From positions 4,708,512-4,772,511 of the forward strand of contig OY811975.1 of assembly GCA_963681505.1 (NCBI GenBank): DNA of 64,000 nucleotides, read 5' to 3'. Below, in pieces: positions 10,654 to 24,175 of this stretch. This DNA is from Eunapius fragilis (taxonomy: Eukaryota; Porifera; Demospongiae; Spongillida; Spongillidae). The translations under genes and the position numbers were made by a program. The notes under the pieces were generated by a model. That model worked only from the letters and a program-made list of their open reading frames with translations, was not told where the DNA came from and did not search any database. Position 1 is the stretch's first letter. Every line of letters starts with the position of its first letter.

Positions 10654-13600
10654 CATTTCATATTGCGTGTGTGCTGGGCTTTGCAATGTGGCTGCAAGAC
10701 ATTCCACCCCCCCCACCCCAAAACCACTGCCCCCCATACACACATCAGTATTGCTCATTTTCTCGAACGGTTTCCATCCAATGCTCCATATTTCGTACAG
10801 CAAACACCCGTAGCTCCAAATGTCACTTTCTGTTGAGTACTTCTTGAAGAGCACTGCCTCAGGGGCTGTCCACTTCACAGGAACCATCCCACCATGGGAC
10901 ACATAGTAGTTTGCATCGCTCAGGTCTCTTGACAGTCCAAAATCAGCAATCTAAGTTATGAGAAATTTATAAATGAGCATACTGGTGCTAATGATCAAGA
11001 TATGAACCTCATAATCAAAGCCATGTTGACCAACAACTGGCCTATCTATATCATATGTCCAAATGAAAGAACGTTAGCCCAGCTGTAGTAAATTCATGAA
11101 AAGCAGAGGGGGTTATTATTTAATTTAAAGCCATATTCTGATCAGGTAATTAATTTATTGGCATGATCTGCTATAAAAATACATTAGCTGTCATAAATTA
11201 TAAACTGAATTGCACAACCTACATGTATCTTGGCAAGGAGTGATAGATAGACAAGAATTTTATGGTATGGAGAGTCGTAAAATACGCATGCATACCATTT
11301 AGCTTACCTTGCAAACATCATCCTTTGTCACAAGCACATTGCGAGCAGCAAGGTCTCGATGAATGAATGACTTGTTTGATAGGTACTGCATTCCCAGGGC
11401 AATGTGCTGAGAGTAGCTCAGTAGAGTCCTTGGCATGTCTGATGCCATACTTTCTCCAGATGTTCTGCAGTCATAGATGATGGTAAGTAGTAATTTTAAA
11501 AATTGCTATTAGATGAAACATACCTGGGCCTTATTGACATAAGGTGGCTTCTTAGGTCTCCTTTGTGCGCAAACTGTATCACAAGCATCAGCTGCATGCA
11601 TAAGAAAAGAATATATGTAAATGCACCATGAAATCTGCTTAGCCTCATTCAAAAACTCCTAGGGTTGAACAAAACGATGATTCTTTTTCCAGAATGCACC
11701 CTATGTAAAAAATTTGAATAAAAAACTTACCTGTTTCTTTTCAATGATGATACCGTGGAGTAGGATAACATTGGGGTGTTTGAACTGGGCCATGATAGCA
11801 GCTTCCTGCAGCAGTTTGATCTTGGCATCATTTTGTGATGTTGATGAACTTAAGGTCTTCAGAGCAACCTCAATGTTGCCACCAGAATGCCTCCACATAC
11901 CCCTGCGAACATCTCCAAACTTTCCGTGTCCAAGATCACTCAAAGTTCTAGATGATTAGTGAAAGTAATGATTTCATTGGAACCTTGTGTTCAAAATAAT
12001 AGTACATCTTCACACTCCAATGCAAGTTATATTTTATCCTGCTGCTTTTCAAAACATATAATATGAACTGCTGATTACAATTAACAGGGCTCAAGATTAC
12101 ATGCAGCTATTATTAGCATCTGAAGTATACTTTTTAGTATTCAGTGTAACTGAGTATAGCATAATACAATTTGTGTGTTTGTGATAGTTGGTAATATTGA
12201 TTCATTGAAATTACATTTCCTATAAAAGCAAATCCTTACTCTATCTCTTTGAACTGTATTCTCTTGATTTTATGTGTCTTTAGTTGTGCGTACAGTTCAT
12301 CTTCATGATCAGCAGGGCAACAGTAGGAAACAACTTCTGATGCTGCACATTCATCTGTAAAGGGCTGCAATGATATACTTTGTGTGAAGCAGAGCAGTCT
12401 AAAAGTAATTCTAAGTGAATTTCAAACTGTGTCGTATGCACTAAATGGAACTATAATGCTGTTCTGATACTAAAAAAAAAGATGGAAGGACTGAAGTAAG
12501 GTTTTGCATTTAGTCAACTTTGTTTCCCACCTAATAAAACAAGCCAGGAATTAAAACAAGAACACTGGTACTCTGATTATACGTGTAAAAGATGGCGTTC
12601 TTTCTCAAGTTATATTTTAGTAATCCATAATAACTATTACAATTATACTGAAACTGCCATTAATTATTTACACATGTATAGTTATCTTTTTGTATTGACA
12701 TCCATGTAATTTATATTTCATTTTTACTCACAGTTTCATCTGGTACAGCATAGTTGTCGAATTCCATTTGTGGGACTTCATATGGTACAGCATTCTATAT
12801 TGATACAATATAACAAAATTCTTCGGTCATTCCTTATAACCATGATTATTATGCTCATTCACCACGTACTATTTACCTGAAGTTCAATAGGAGATCGTTC
12901 ATGTAAGGTCAAATCCTCATATGCATGGTTATTTTCTGGTATATTTTTGGAAACTCCAGTTGCAGAGTTGTATGTCATATTCTCTGTAGACATATAGGCA
13001 GTTTGAATCCCACCCCCATAATGTGCCTTTACATTTTTTTTCTCACCAAATTCATTCCGAGAAACGTTATATTTTCTTCTGCGTTTCATTTGCATGTACA
13101 CAATCACGAAAACACCAACAGCCACCAAGGGTACAAGGAAGATGACTACAATTGCACCATATGCAGAATTACTGCTCCCCAATTCTTGTGCTGTGTAGAA
13201 TAACATGATTCAATAAGAACATCAATAATGATTGATTCCATCCATCCATCCATCCATCCATCCATCCATCCATCCATCCATCCATCCATCCATCCATCCA
13301 TCCATAAAATACCCAATACTTAAAGGTCCATTTACCTATGCACTTGTTGTCATTGGCAGCTAAGAGGTAGCCAGTTTGACACGAACAGGTGTAGCTTCCA
13401 TTAGTATTGTTGCATACTTGGGAACATGTATTGTTCAGTTTGCATTCATCAATATCTATGAAACAATAGAATGAACACAGAAGGTATAGCCCACTTTATG
13501 GTACAAGGTTATAACTGCCTTTACTGTGCCATGAATTTAACCCCTCAAAAACATCACTGAAAAGGTAACAGCTAGGTATTTATTTCTGGATAAACTTTAC

Positions 13601-15651
13601 TAAACATAATCTTCGTCAATATTTAACACTTTTGAGGGGTCACACTTACCCATGCACGTGCGATTATCAGAAGCTAAGAGATAGCCAGTTTGACACGAAC
13701 AGGTGTAGCTTCCATTAGTATTGTTGCATACTTGGGAACATGTATTGTTCTGTTTGCATTCATCAATATCTATGAAACAATAGAATGAATACAGAAGGTA
13801 TAGCCTACTTTATGGTACAAAGTTATAACTGCCTTAACTGCCCCATGAATTTAAGCCACTCAAAACATCACTGAAAAGGTAACAGCTAGGTAGGTATTTC
13901 AGGACAAATTTTACTAAACATAATCTTAGTCAAATATGTAACACTTTTGAGGGGTCACACTTACCCATGCATGTGCGATTGTCAGTAGCTATGAGGTAGC
14001 CAGTTTGACAAGAACAGATGTAGCTTCCATTGCTATTGTTGCATAATTGGGAACATGTATTGTTCAGTTTGCATTCATCAATATCTGGAGTACATTTGAA
14101 ATAAGATAATATCCAATGGATGCTAAAGATCAGGCACATCAAACTAATTATAAGATGTGCAATATGACCTTGTGTCTCACTGCATGTATCGTACACAAAC
14201 ATGTTCCTAGACACATTGCATTATCATCTCCAACATATTACCCAGAATATTCATAGCTTCCAATGGTATTATTGCACACGTGAGAACATTATCAGTACCT
14301 CAAGTATAATCATTTGTGAATAAAAGGCAATTATAAGCTACTACTCTCTGTCTATGTGCACATTGAAAAAATATACTAACCATGTATATATGGGGAATAA
14401 CAATAGTAAATATTAGGTGGTCCAAACTTTATGTTTTTCTTTGCATTCACATTTATGTTTTCAATAATAACAATTTAAGGAAGGTCATTTATCCTTCTGA
14501 TTAACTATAATAGCAGAGAAATAGTGTATTGTGCATCTTTCTGCCTGCAATGAAATTAAATCATCTGATAATACATAAAATAGCACAATGAAAGGCAATT
14601 AATAATGGCCTTTTTAACGAAAGTTGAAGCAAGCTTTTATACCACTAGCTTCCATAGTGCGCAAAATACAATTCTAGGAACCACTGATATAACAACACTA
14701 GACTATGGAGGCTTAAGTCACAAGCAAAATGCATAGGAAAAATCAACACAAATTCATGCACAACACACACGCACACAACACTCATGCATGCAACACGTAC
14801 ATATACACACACACATAGGTTTTATTACCATTGCAGGACGTATTGTTAGCATCAAGTTGATAACCAGGGAAGCAGCTGCAGTTATTTCCGAGGGCGATAT
14901 CATTGCATACCTGAGAGCACCCTCCATTGTTAACTGCACACTCATTGATATCTGAGATACGTGGAAAGCACAGTCACCTGGTAATGTCATGGCTCAGCAT
15001 TAATCACATACCTAGGCTCACGTGCATAGTGACACCTCTAACTGTGTTTGTAAATGGACTGATATTATTCTGCAGGGAGGCACTGCATGTGCCACCAGGC
15101 AAAAGCACATTTGCCTGTGAAGTAGTTGAACCCAATATGCTCAGGTGTCCTGATCCCAAAGCCTGGATGCAGGCTCCGATGATGTCACCTTTTTGTGCTG
15201 TGAATTGCTGGGTTACTGGTATGGAGAAGTGAATACAAGGATAGGCAGAGCCATTTCTTGAGACGTTATAACTCTTTGCAGATCCTGAGACAAGAGTGTA
15301 ACTGAATATAATATTGCCAATGCTGCTAGGACGGTATACACCAAAGGTCACTATAGAGACTCGATCAGTGCTGCCATTGTAATAGCAAGCATTCCACATT
15401 GTGGCATTTCCAGGACAGCCTGCTGTTGACATGGTCATAAGGTAGAGTCCACTCAGTGTACTCTGGTTTTGCATATTAAGATCATTTCCAAACGTTGCAC
15501 AAATTGAATTCCCATGTGTTATGGAGTCTGCATGAAGAATAAGTATGTAATTATTAGTCTGTGTGTATGTGTGTGTATGTGTATGTGTGATTGGCGCACC
15601 TGAAGTGATGGAGATCAGCACCACGCAAATAAATGCTCTTGTAACTCGCAT
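9801..15651 (-). CDS. receptor tyrosine kinase with four EGF-like repeats
   Basis: Splice sites read from the sequence give exons 15651-15600, 15527-15012, 14951-14829, 14084-13965, 13769-13650, 13455-13336, 13190-12877, 12794-12732, 12364-12240, 11947-11731, 11591-11524, 11464-11308, 10950-10744, 10355-10270 and 9984-9801. They sum to 2472 bases, an exact multiple of three (823 residues). In order: a signal peptide ([17 protein letters not shown]); a ~170-residue ectodomain of unknown fold ([14 protein letters not shown] motif); four calcium-type EGF repeats (DIDEC...CSCQTGYL); a transmembrane helix ([20 protein letters not shown]) with a basic stop; juxtamembrane tyrosines (YEVP, YAVP, YAQL); and a kinase. 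The kinase shows the glycine loop [13 protein letters not shown] lysine, HRDLAARN catalytic loop, DFG, the YY activation segment, PVKWTAPEA and a C-lobe ending RPTF. All catalytic residues are present, so it should be an active tyrosine kinase. The ligand is unknown. The donor after 10744 (GTGTGT) precedes a TG repeat and is the least canonical junction. Confidence 0.85.
10600..10651. repeat. TG microsatellite
   Basis: A run of about 25 TG units, with one interruption, in a kinase-gene intron immediately 3' of the DFG/APE exon on the coding strand. Confidence 0.95.
13237..13303. repeat. CCAT tetranucleotide microsatellite
   Basis: About 16 units of CCAT/TCCA in the kinase-gene intron between the last EGF exon and the transmembrane exon. 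Confidence 0.95.
13336..14084 (-). repeat. tandem-duplicated EGF exons with their introns
   Basis: Three exons of exactly 120 bp (14084-13965, 13769-13650, 13455-13336), all phase 1 at both ends. At least two of the intervening introns are also close copies (shared GAACACAGAAGGTATAGCC / GAATACAGAAGGTATAGCC and CACTTTTGAGGGGTCACACT). The similarity of the introns shows the exon array was duplicated recently within this kinase gene, and phase 1-1 exons allow gain or loss without a frame shift. Confidence 0.85.
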
Positions 15652-17421
15652 TCTGTAAAAAAGAGCACTATATGGTAAAACTTTTTACCACTTGAAACCC
15701 TATAACCACGAAATACGTCACTGCCACTTCAACAGCAACACTTGTAATAAAGTGATGCATACATGCAAGTACATGTGTATATGTGCAAAGTATGTTTGAT
15801 AATAGTTCGTTAAGGACCACAATTAACTCCGCAATTCTCCAAAACTCAATTCTTTCTCAAACACTTGTATGTGCAACTCACGTATATATCCCTGTGGTAT
15901 ACAATACATGCGTTTCCTCCTCCCCATTACACTGCGCTGCCCCTGTTCATCAATCCCACCATCTACCATCCCTCACCCCACGGCTCTCGGTTTCCTTTGT
16001 GATAATATAACGTTTATGTTACGCCCTTCACGGCTTGCATCGGTTCCACCCACTTAATTATCGATAAACTTATTGAACGTGCAACAGCGTGCAATACCCC
16101 ATACAAAAGAGCTCCAGTTGAGCTGCAAACGCCTAAATTACAATCCCGGGTGTGCAAATGCAGGTACATTATATAAGTAGTTTGATCAGACTACCTGCAC
16201 GAGAGATACATTAGATTGTACATATGGGTATAAAACCGAACAAACAGATCGATAAAATAAATACTTACGTTTAGAGGCGAAGACAAGTACTTCGCAAACA
16301 CACAAGTGTTCTTTTTGCGCGGGGCGGGGCGTATATACATGCAGCCGGAGCAGTGGTCGTAAATTTCATTTTGTGAAATCACACTCCTTATTTGGAGCGA
16401 GTAACACATGAATAATGGCAGACTAACAATCTAACATGTGACTTGGGATAAAGTTCAGTCAGGAATACTGACTGATACATGCAATGTTGCAACATACGAG
16501 GCTGTTTTATTTAAGTGGGCCCGTCGATCGGTACCAGCGAATTTTTATGTCTGCCTGCAATGGATGGTTTACAGTGCCACTTATAGTCTGTGGGCTGGTG
16601 GTTGTAGCTACGGATCCTCAGACTAAGTTGCTATACGTTGACAAATAACACGATAGACTTCTCAGTGCATGATGACTTTTAGACTAGATCGCTGTTGTGC
16701 TCGGATGCATTCATTGTATGCTCCTACAACATTAGTGTCCCATCATATCATTAGTTACCTCGTCCCCAGACCGTAGAGTTCAAAGTCCTCTCTAAACATT
16801 TAATAAATACTGTCTGGGGACGAGGGCATTTTCTTAAGACTTGCAATTAACGTTGGTACATGTATCTTCGTTTGAAATGGTCTTCTCTGCGACATATACT
16901 TTTCTCTCCAACCAAACAACAATCGCACATATCATTGCCGTGAATAACCAAACAAGCAATTTCTTCTTCAGTATCCCGAACTAGATGTAGAGCTGTTTCA
17001 CACTAGCTTGTAGCCATACTTAAGCCCCTAGAAATATTCGCTTTTCTTATATTATTGCTAGGGCTGCCTTTATACCCTCCTCCCACAGACCTTGGAACAT
17101 GATGTGATTTGGAACAGGCAAGACATATCTGTGGCTCCCAAATTGGGGCCGGACTCTGCAACGGATTCTTCTGATGACTAAGTTGGTGCAACGTTTTCAG
17201 CAGGCTTGACGTGATTATTAGGGTCTACTGAACTACGTTTGCATTAAATTACAAATCCACAGTTGTTGACGAGTTGTGGAATAATGACAGGCAGCTGCAT
17301 CAAGATCTGCTTGAAATAATATCAACGGCAGGATATAAAATTATATTACATAATAAACAGTTTACAAATGTACATTGATCAAGTCGCTACATAAGATATC
17401 CAAATCTCACCTACAGATAAG
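15652..17421. other. intergenic, kinase promoter side
   Basis: This lies upstream of the kinase start and downstream of TRAF gene A. Apart from a 68-bp inverted-repeat element (16758-16825) I see no gene. Short chance frames near 15783-16057 and 16191-16626 have no recognisable domain. Confidence 0.5.
16758..16825. repeat. 68-bp inverted-repeat element
   Basis: Perfect 14-bp arms, CCTCGTCCCCAGAC and GTCTGGGGACGAGG, enclose about 40 bp. It is either a very small MITE remnant or a structured site. The same core (CCTCGTCCCCAG) occurs at about 6391. Confidence 0.6.
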
Positions 17422-19591
17422 TTACATACTGTAAACGACAGATCTAATGATTCTAAACTTCATGCACTTCTGCCCTCCAACTTGAGTGACATACCGATGT
17501 GTTACATCTCCTGCCAGCTCTAGCACACTATGAGAAACAAGGCTATCCACTCCCCACCCTCTTTCCTGAGTTTCACTTGGCCCCAAAACTCTACAGCCAT
17601 GGTGATGGATGGCTTCCTGACCAAAAACTATGGTTCTCTCACGATGGTTCTTTGGTGGTCTGCCATTCTCTAACTGGTTGACAAGTTGCACAGTGACCTC
17701 ACCTTGAAACGGAAACTTAAGATTGCCATCAAATATACCTCTCATAAGATGAATGTAAACAGATACATCAGTACCTGCTCCATTATCAAATCCAGCAGCA
17801 TCAACTCTTAGACACATCCGGTATCCGCCATTGTGGGTATAAAAAGGAGGGCTAAACCAACTTGTGGTTTCATTTTCTTTGGTATAGTAGATCACCAGCT
17901 CGGGGACTATCTGAGGCAGATGCTGAAAAGAGGAATGAACTGATTTGAGATAGGCAATTTCAGTTTCCAGCTTCTGTTTGATCATGTACAAGTGCTGGTC
18001 AAAATTTGTACCCACATGGTCAGCCATGTCTCTATTCAGGATTTTTGCGCTGCACCCCTCCTGGCTGTACTTGCACTGAACAGCTTGTAGTGGGCAATCG
18101 GCTAGGTGCTGCGTAAGGTCCTGACACTGAATGCTTTCACAGCCGCAACTGTTAGGACAGGGCAGCAATCGAGTCCTACATTTGGATCGATGGGCCATGA
18201 CATCATCATAGGTTGATGAATAATCACAATACTCGCAGTCATATGGACGGTTCAGACACTGCTCCAATTTGTGCTCATCCATAGTGCACTTTTGCACATC
18301 CAAACCACAGTCAGGACATGGGATGCTTTCAAACTTGCAGCCACTGAGTGGATTTGAGTTCTGGAGGTGGCCTGCAAGATTTCCAAGTTCCCCATTCCAC
18401 TTGCACCCCATTGCTTTATTTTTGCAATACACTGCCAGACTCTTAATTTCACGCTGGTGGCTTTTATCTGGTTTGGTGACCAGTTCCTCTTCACCACATT
18501 GCTCACAGGGCTGGTTAGCACTCTTCAAAGCGGCACTCTGTGAGATGTGTACACCACAGCACATGGTCACATGTGGCTCAAGTAGAAGCTCCCGAGTGAT
18601 TGGACAAACGTGTGTCTCAGATATCTCCTCAACAAGATGATAACCAAAAGCTGAAAACAATAAGAGTACACCTCACATAGTGAATTAATGCACAACAAGA
18701 ACACAAAGATAACTCACTATTGATATGTGTTTCAGCATCTTCTGGTTCCTAAGGAAATGTGAAACATCCTAAAATTTCTCCAAAGCACATGCTTATGCAG
18801 TACCTTGGTTTGGGCCATCATTCTTTGTTTAAGTGATGCTATCTGCGAGTTGTACACATCATCACCATCAATGGAGAGGGCTGCAATTCCATAATCACTT
18901 ATCAGCTGCCAGTTCTTTGGGTTAGAACTTTCCAAGTCCTCGCGAAGTTGAGGCATAATGAATGAAGGGACCATCCATGTAATGGTGAGGGGATCGCAAC
19001 TGATGTCACCAAGTAGCACAGCCGACGGCTGAAGAGAGAAATGGGTACAAATGGTTGCAACATCAACCTGACGAAGGGTGCACTCCTTAGAGGTCCGGTC
19101 CAGCTGCATTCTCAGTTGACCCATCCCTGGAGGAGATGCCTGCCTGCCATTCCAAACCTTTATGAATTCATCTATTGTAAAATTTGACTTAAACTTTTCA
19201 ACCCTTTCTGAATAATTAAGCATGTTTTGACAAAGTTTTCCACTTCTATACTTTGTCGTAATTACTTCCAACAATCTGTAGTCCAAGTAATTCCAATACG
19301 TATTCAAGATGCTCACAATGTCTTCAAATGTTGTCGCATCCATAATTTCTCTTCGGCTATTATGCAATAGAGGCATTTCTTTAAACCTATCAGATGCTGG
19401 GAGATGCAGCATTTCATATTTAAAGGAACCAAAGTCTATGGCGTCTTTTTTTAACTGCTGGCGAAAGTTGAGCAAAATGTGCCGAAAATCCCGCTGAAGG
19501 TCTGCAACCACAGCATGTATACTACTCATTTCAGTTGCTGTGGGAAAATGTTCCATAATCACTGGCACATCTTTCATGCTTAAGCCCAAAA
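17422..19591 (-). CDS. TRAF gene A: domain X + RING-like + TRAF zinc fingers + MATH
   Basis: Three exons join in frame: 19591-18804 (domain X), an 18748-18718 microexon of 31 bp (EPEDAETHIN), and 18650-17422. The last exon encodes a RING-like head (CPITRELLLEP, then CCG instead of the usual CGH), at least three TRAF-type zinc fingers, a short coiled coil (HLYMIKQKLETEIAYLKSV) and a MATH/TRAF-C domain (WFSPPFYTHNGGYRMCLRV, then VYIHLMRG, PFQGEVTVQLVNQ). Domain X (~220 residues) contains NTYWNYLDYRLLEVI, TIDEFI, KECTLRQVD and LTITWMVPSF. It recurs in genes D and E. The first exon opens with a phase-1 acceptor (GATAG at 19592), so at least one upstream exon is missing from this model. I found none I trust in 19.6-21 kb. 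By analogy with TRAFs it is a cytoplasmic signalling adaptor, possibly with ligase activity, although the RING-like head lacks the canonical histidine. Confidence 0.8.
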
Positions 19592-19859
19592 CTATCGATG
19601 GTCACATTCAACAAAGTACAGCATCAATATCTTACTTTACCATGCAAGCCTTCCATGTTGTACATTTATTGCTGCATGCACAGCTACTATAGTGGTGCAC
19701 AGTTTTGCATGGCTAAGCAATTCCTGTGAAAGTTTACCGCAAACCTGTACATGTAACCTCAAAACCTATTGAATAATGAATTTTATAGAGATCAACCTGA
19801 TTAGTCACAAACAACCTCAAACTAGGGGCGAGTCTTAGCTGAAGCATGTATTTTAACAA

Positions 19860-19908
<49 letters not shown>

Positions 19909-21200
19909 CACACGCCACATACACAGACGCACTCGCCACATGCACCACATGCACACGCACGAAAGCCTTTGCACACAAATTGTGCACTTAAACACATCCG
20001 CACACAGGTAAGGTGAGCATCATTCCAACCAGCTCTATCAAACTGAAAGGCTGCATGCACGCAGGACTAATATACTCACACACGGTGTCGTTTGCGGCTA
20101 TACCGAGGAAATAACAGTTAGTGGCGCACGTGCCGCGATATCAAAAATACGCGTACCAGTTTGCGGCTGGAAACTAGGTTTGTAATTAGAACATTGCGGT
20201 ACATGACCCTGCAAATCAGCAACCGAAACCACCTCGGCAAGTGACCGTATCCTGAAGTAATATTATACAAAACAGTGTCAGGGCTATATGAAAGGTTAAG
20301 CATTGTCCTGCATGGTCAGGGCCAATGCTAAGGCTTATTGGCTAGGTCACCTTCATTTTTATAATGTCTAGGTATAGCTAGGTCTGTAGTATGATGTGTG
20401 CGAGTAGTTATCAGGCTATATTTATTAATAAATAACAAAACATTTTTTAAAAATAATATGCTTCGAGCGATTCACACACAGTGCGCACTCACCAAATAAA
20501 AAGCAAACTGTGAGTCAAGAGTTTAGAGACGGTACGCGCTGGAGCAAAAATGGAGGTTGCATTACACTGGGCGGACAGCACTAGGGAAAGTGCTATGAAT
20601 GTAGACATATACCTCTCCGTTGATCCTCAGTCGAGGAACACTCCTGAACTCTTCACGCGGATCTGATATTCTTTTTGTCCGAATAATTAAATTACGCACG
20701 TATAGCGATTATTCCTTAACACCAATCAGAATATCGTATGGGACAAGTACACCACAGCAGGGCATGTGGCAAAGGTTTTAACGTACCATATTTTAGGACA
20801 CATTATCAACGTTAGTCTACCATTAACACAATAGTTTCGCCTATATACATGTATAGCTAGTGCATTACACATTAGGTAAATCTGCTGCGTGAAGAACATT
20901 ATGCTATTCTGCAACCGAATACTTTGTAGGGTGGAGCAACAAAGCTTAGGGGTCAATAGTACAGTATCTAGTACAAAGATACAAAATTCGTAAACTTAGC
21001 AACACTGGAAATGATATAGTGAATTGAAGGCATAGACAGACATATACATAACACTCAGCACTTAATTCCTTGTGGACAAAATATAATACGCATAGGATCC
21101 TGTCTGTCCTTAATGCATGAAGTTTTTTTTTTCAAGAGGTTTCATTCGGTTACACATAAACCATAATTTCCCTCACCACATAATGACCGCCAGTAATATG
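19592..21200. other. intergenic or 5' intron of TRAF gene A
   Basis: No supported exon. A CA microsatellite lies at 19861-19916. The missing first exon of gene A is expected in or beyond this stretch. Confidence 0.4.
19861..19916. repeat. CA microsatellite
   Basis: About 27 CA units with a few interruptions. Confidence 0.95.
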
Positions 21201-21201
21201 T

Positions 21202-21614
21202 TTAGTTGAAACCAAGCATGGAATACCCAGCCAGTTTATATCGTATATCACAGAGAACTATTTCCTTTGGTAGGTCTTCAATCACATCAATCACCTGATC
21301 ATCTTCAAATGATGCTATGTTAAATGGTATAATCGACCATCAGTGGCCCCTGCATTCATAGAAGTTACTTCTTTCCTTTGTGGTAACATCTTCTCTATCA
21401 TATTCTGCATGTGTAGCATCTCTTGATGGTTCATGTGGGAAATGCAGCACCACAATATAGCCATAGGAATGTCCGGAAATGGGGGAAATGTGTTCATTTT
21501 ATCAGCAATTGATATTTCGATATACGATGCAAAATGAATTCTAAACGCAGCGTTCCGAGTTTGGACTGTTACAGTGTAATGAGTTGCATTTAGATAGACA
21601 GCTTCATTTTTCAC
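21202..21614 (-). other. coding-like block, unrecognised
   Basis: On the minus strand an 82-codon frame (21614-21369, containing ISHMNHQEMLHMQNMIEKM) ends at a GTAACT donor-like site. Another open stretch begins after an acceptor-like AACATAG and runs to a stop at 21202 (FEDDQVIDVIEDLPKEIVL). Direct splicing between the two does not keep the frame, so I cannot call a gene. It may be decayed exons of a relative of TRAF gene A or an unrelated small gene. Confidence 0.2.
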
Positions 21615-22485
21615 TCAAATAATCAAACATGGTATCCTGAGAATCAAATACAAATACTTAGGCAATGCGGTGTTGGGGGATTTGGCCACTAAACCGATCT
21701 GACGATAAGAGTTTTGGAAATACTACAACTAAGACACGCTCTGAATCAAGGCTATTTATCAGCCGCTAATTAAGAGCAACGAGGGAAGTACCGGAACCTC
21801 TCCTTTAACACATCCCATAATTAGATATTACAAGGAAGGCTGGTGTAATGAAGGCAATCTGGAGAGCAAACAAATAGTTCTTGGTAAGATGACGGCATAC
21901 AATTGCATCTCCTACAGCTAAGAAGTGGACTAATTCAGGTCATGATGTTTACCTAGGCAATATGATAACACCGCTCTCTTAATATAAGTAAGCAAATTCG
22001 CACGACTGGAAAACCACTTTTAAAAGTGCGTTAAGTCAGTTTAGTTCAGGTTAAAACAAATAGCAATCGTAGCGTGCGCAATCTGTGAAGCTACCGTGAA
22101 AATCTTCATTCAGCTGTTATAACGCTTGACGAGTATTTCCGTACTAGCTTGATCAGGGCCCGGGTGGTTACTTTTGAGTGCCGTCAACTAAATTTAGTAA
22201 CACGCTAAGACCACATAATTTATAAAGGTCGGAGGTGTTACGTTTCTAATAATTTTTCAATTACACTTCATGTAAGCCGTTCTCTACAACACGTTCCACA
22301 GGGCATCGGTCTTTACCAAGGGACTTAGGCTCATTTCAAAATTTCTGAAGCGGGCGTATAATGCCTAATCTCTACACTTTCAATGTGAGCAAACAGCCAT
22401 GGTATATATCTTTGGACCTGAAATAACGAACAGTTCATAACATAATTTGATTTCGCAACATGTTGACAGTTAAGCCATATCTTTC
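21615..22485. other. intergenic, no gene seen
   Basis: I see no coding frame, repeat or RNA gene in this stretch. Confidence 0.45.
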
Positions 22486-22770
22486 TGTTCAGGATTTGTG
22501 CACTGCATCCCTCCTGGCTGTACTAGCGTGCTTGTAGTGGGCAATTGGCTAATTGCTGCGTAAGGTTCTGACACTGAAATTCGAAATGCGTTCACAGCCA
22601 CACAACTCAGTGTAGGACAAGCAAATGACCCCCACATTTGGGTCGAATGGGTCATAACGTCACCATGGTCGATGAATAATCACTATTTACAGTCATATGG
22701 ACACCTCCATTTTGCGCTTACACATAATTATGCACTTTTGCACGTCCAATCCACATGCAGTCACAGTTAT
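22486..22770 (-). pseudogene. TRAF zinc-finger pseudogene
   Basis: The sequence is a diverged copy of TRAF gene A at 18034-18310. It shares TTCAGGATTT, CCCTCCTGGCTGTACT, TGCGTAAGGT and GACACTGAA, as well as GTCGATGAATAATCAC and GCACTTTTGCAC. Several indels break the frame, and neither the RING-like head nor the MATH domain is present. The orientation matches gene A. Confidence 0.8.
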
Positions 22771-23455
22771 ATAAAAAGGATAGGGGTGATAGATTTACTT
22801 TTGTGGCGCCTGTTGATGGTCTTCTCATTTCATGCAGTCAACTCAAACATGTGCTACTACTAATGCTTGAGCACGTTTTTTTATTTGCGCTGGTTCGAGC
22901 ACCAAGCTTGTGTTTGAGGGGATCTAGAAAGTGGAGGAGTGGGGTAGGATTTGATGATGGCGCATGACTTCCAACAATCATCATGATGATGTCACTTATT
23001 TTATGTGCAGGGACTCCGATGCGTGCATATATTTTCATGTTTTATAAATTCCTACAAATTTTTTAAAATCGTGTACACTCCATATAAAGCTGATGTAGCG
23101 CGTGATCGTTAAATCCTCCCATATCTTGGGTCCTGCGATAATGAGATTTAGCGCCGCGTGATCGTATCAATATATCACGTTCCAGTGCAACAGTAGTTGC
23201 CAGTGCATACATGTTATTTGGGTAAGTGGAATAAACGAAGTAAGTGTCTGACTAAGTATTATACATCCATGTGTACGTATATGACATGATACGTGCTCAG
23301 AGCGTCTGTGATGTGCCTATATTGACTACACGTACGAATCCCGGCCGGCGGCATCATTACCCAACAGACGATCGGACGTGCTGTGGTAGTACAGCATAGA
23401 TGAGTCCTCAGACCACATTTAGACCGGCGATGTCGTGCAACCACCCATTCACCAC
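22771..23455. other. intergenic, no gene seen
   Basis: No coding feature or structured element is recognised. Short frames here have no family motifs. Confidence 0.4.
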
Positions 23456-23461
23456 GCATGA

Positions 23462-23491
23462 TCACACACATACACACACGTACGCACGCAC

Positions 23492-23538
<47 letters not shown>

Positions 23539-23545
23539 TGCACTG
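23462..23545. repeat. CA microsatellite
   Basis: CA dinucleotide run with CG interruptions. It gives rise to spurious His-Thr frames on the + strand. Confidence 0.95.
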
Positions 23546-23687
23546 ACAACGCGCACACATGCATGCACACACACAATGCTCATGTGCACACGTGCACTGT
23601 ACTGTTACTGTGCACGCATGCACATACGCAGTGTACACGTACACACACACGCACGCTAAACACTGCGTGAGATTGTAAGAGTGAGTG

Positions 23688-23690
<3 letters not shown>

Positions 23691-23761
<71 letters not shown>
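23691..23761. repeat. GA microsatellite
   Basis: About 34 uninterrupted GA units. Confidence 0.95.
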
Positions 23762-23764
<3 letters not shown>

Positions 23765-24175
23765 CATAAATTTCTAATTTGTATTTGTTAGACACAATTC
23801 ACAACCGAAAGGGGAGACTATGCCTCACCACCCCCAATACAGTTGACTGGCTACGTTATTCATATACATACATGCGTTGGCGTATATTACAATGGCGGGG
23901 GGGGGGGGGGGGGGGGGGGTTATTGTTGTTCGAAGGAGTTCAGCACATTCCAATGTCATTCGTTGCAAAAAAAAAAATTTGCGTTACCATTTGAATCTGT
24001 TTGGTCTGTCTGTTTGAATTAAATCAGCGTGCATCACATACCCTTGACTGCAGGCTTAATTAGCCAAATTGAGCTAGTTATAACCCCCATTTATAATTGC
24101 GATCATATAATATCTATGATTGTAGACGGTTCGATCGGTTCGATGTTCACTGATTTGTACAGTGTAAAAACGCCG

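Noticed and set aside
23458..23795. His-Thr, Cys-Val and Leu-Ser repeat frames
   Set aside because: Translations of CA and GA microsatellites.
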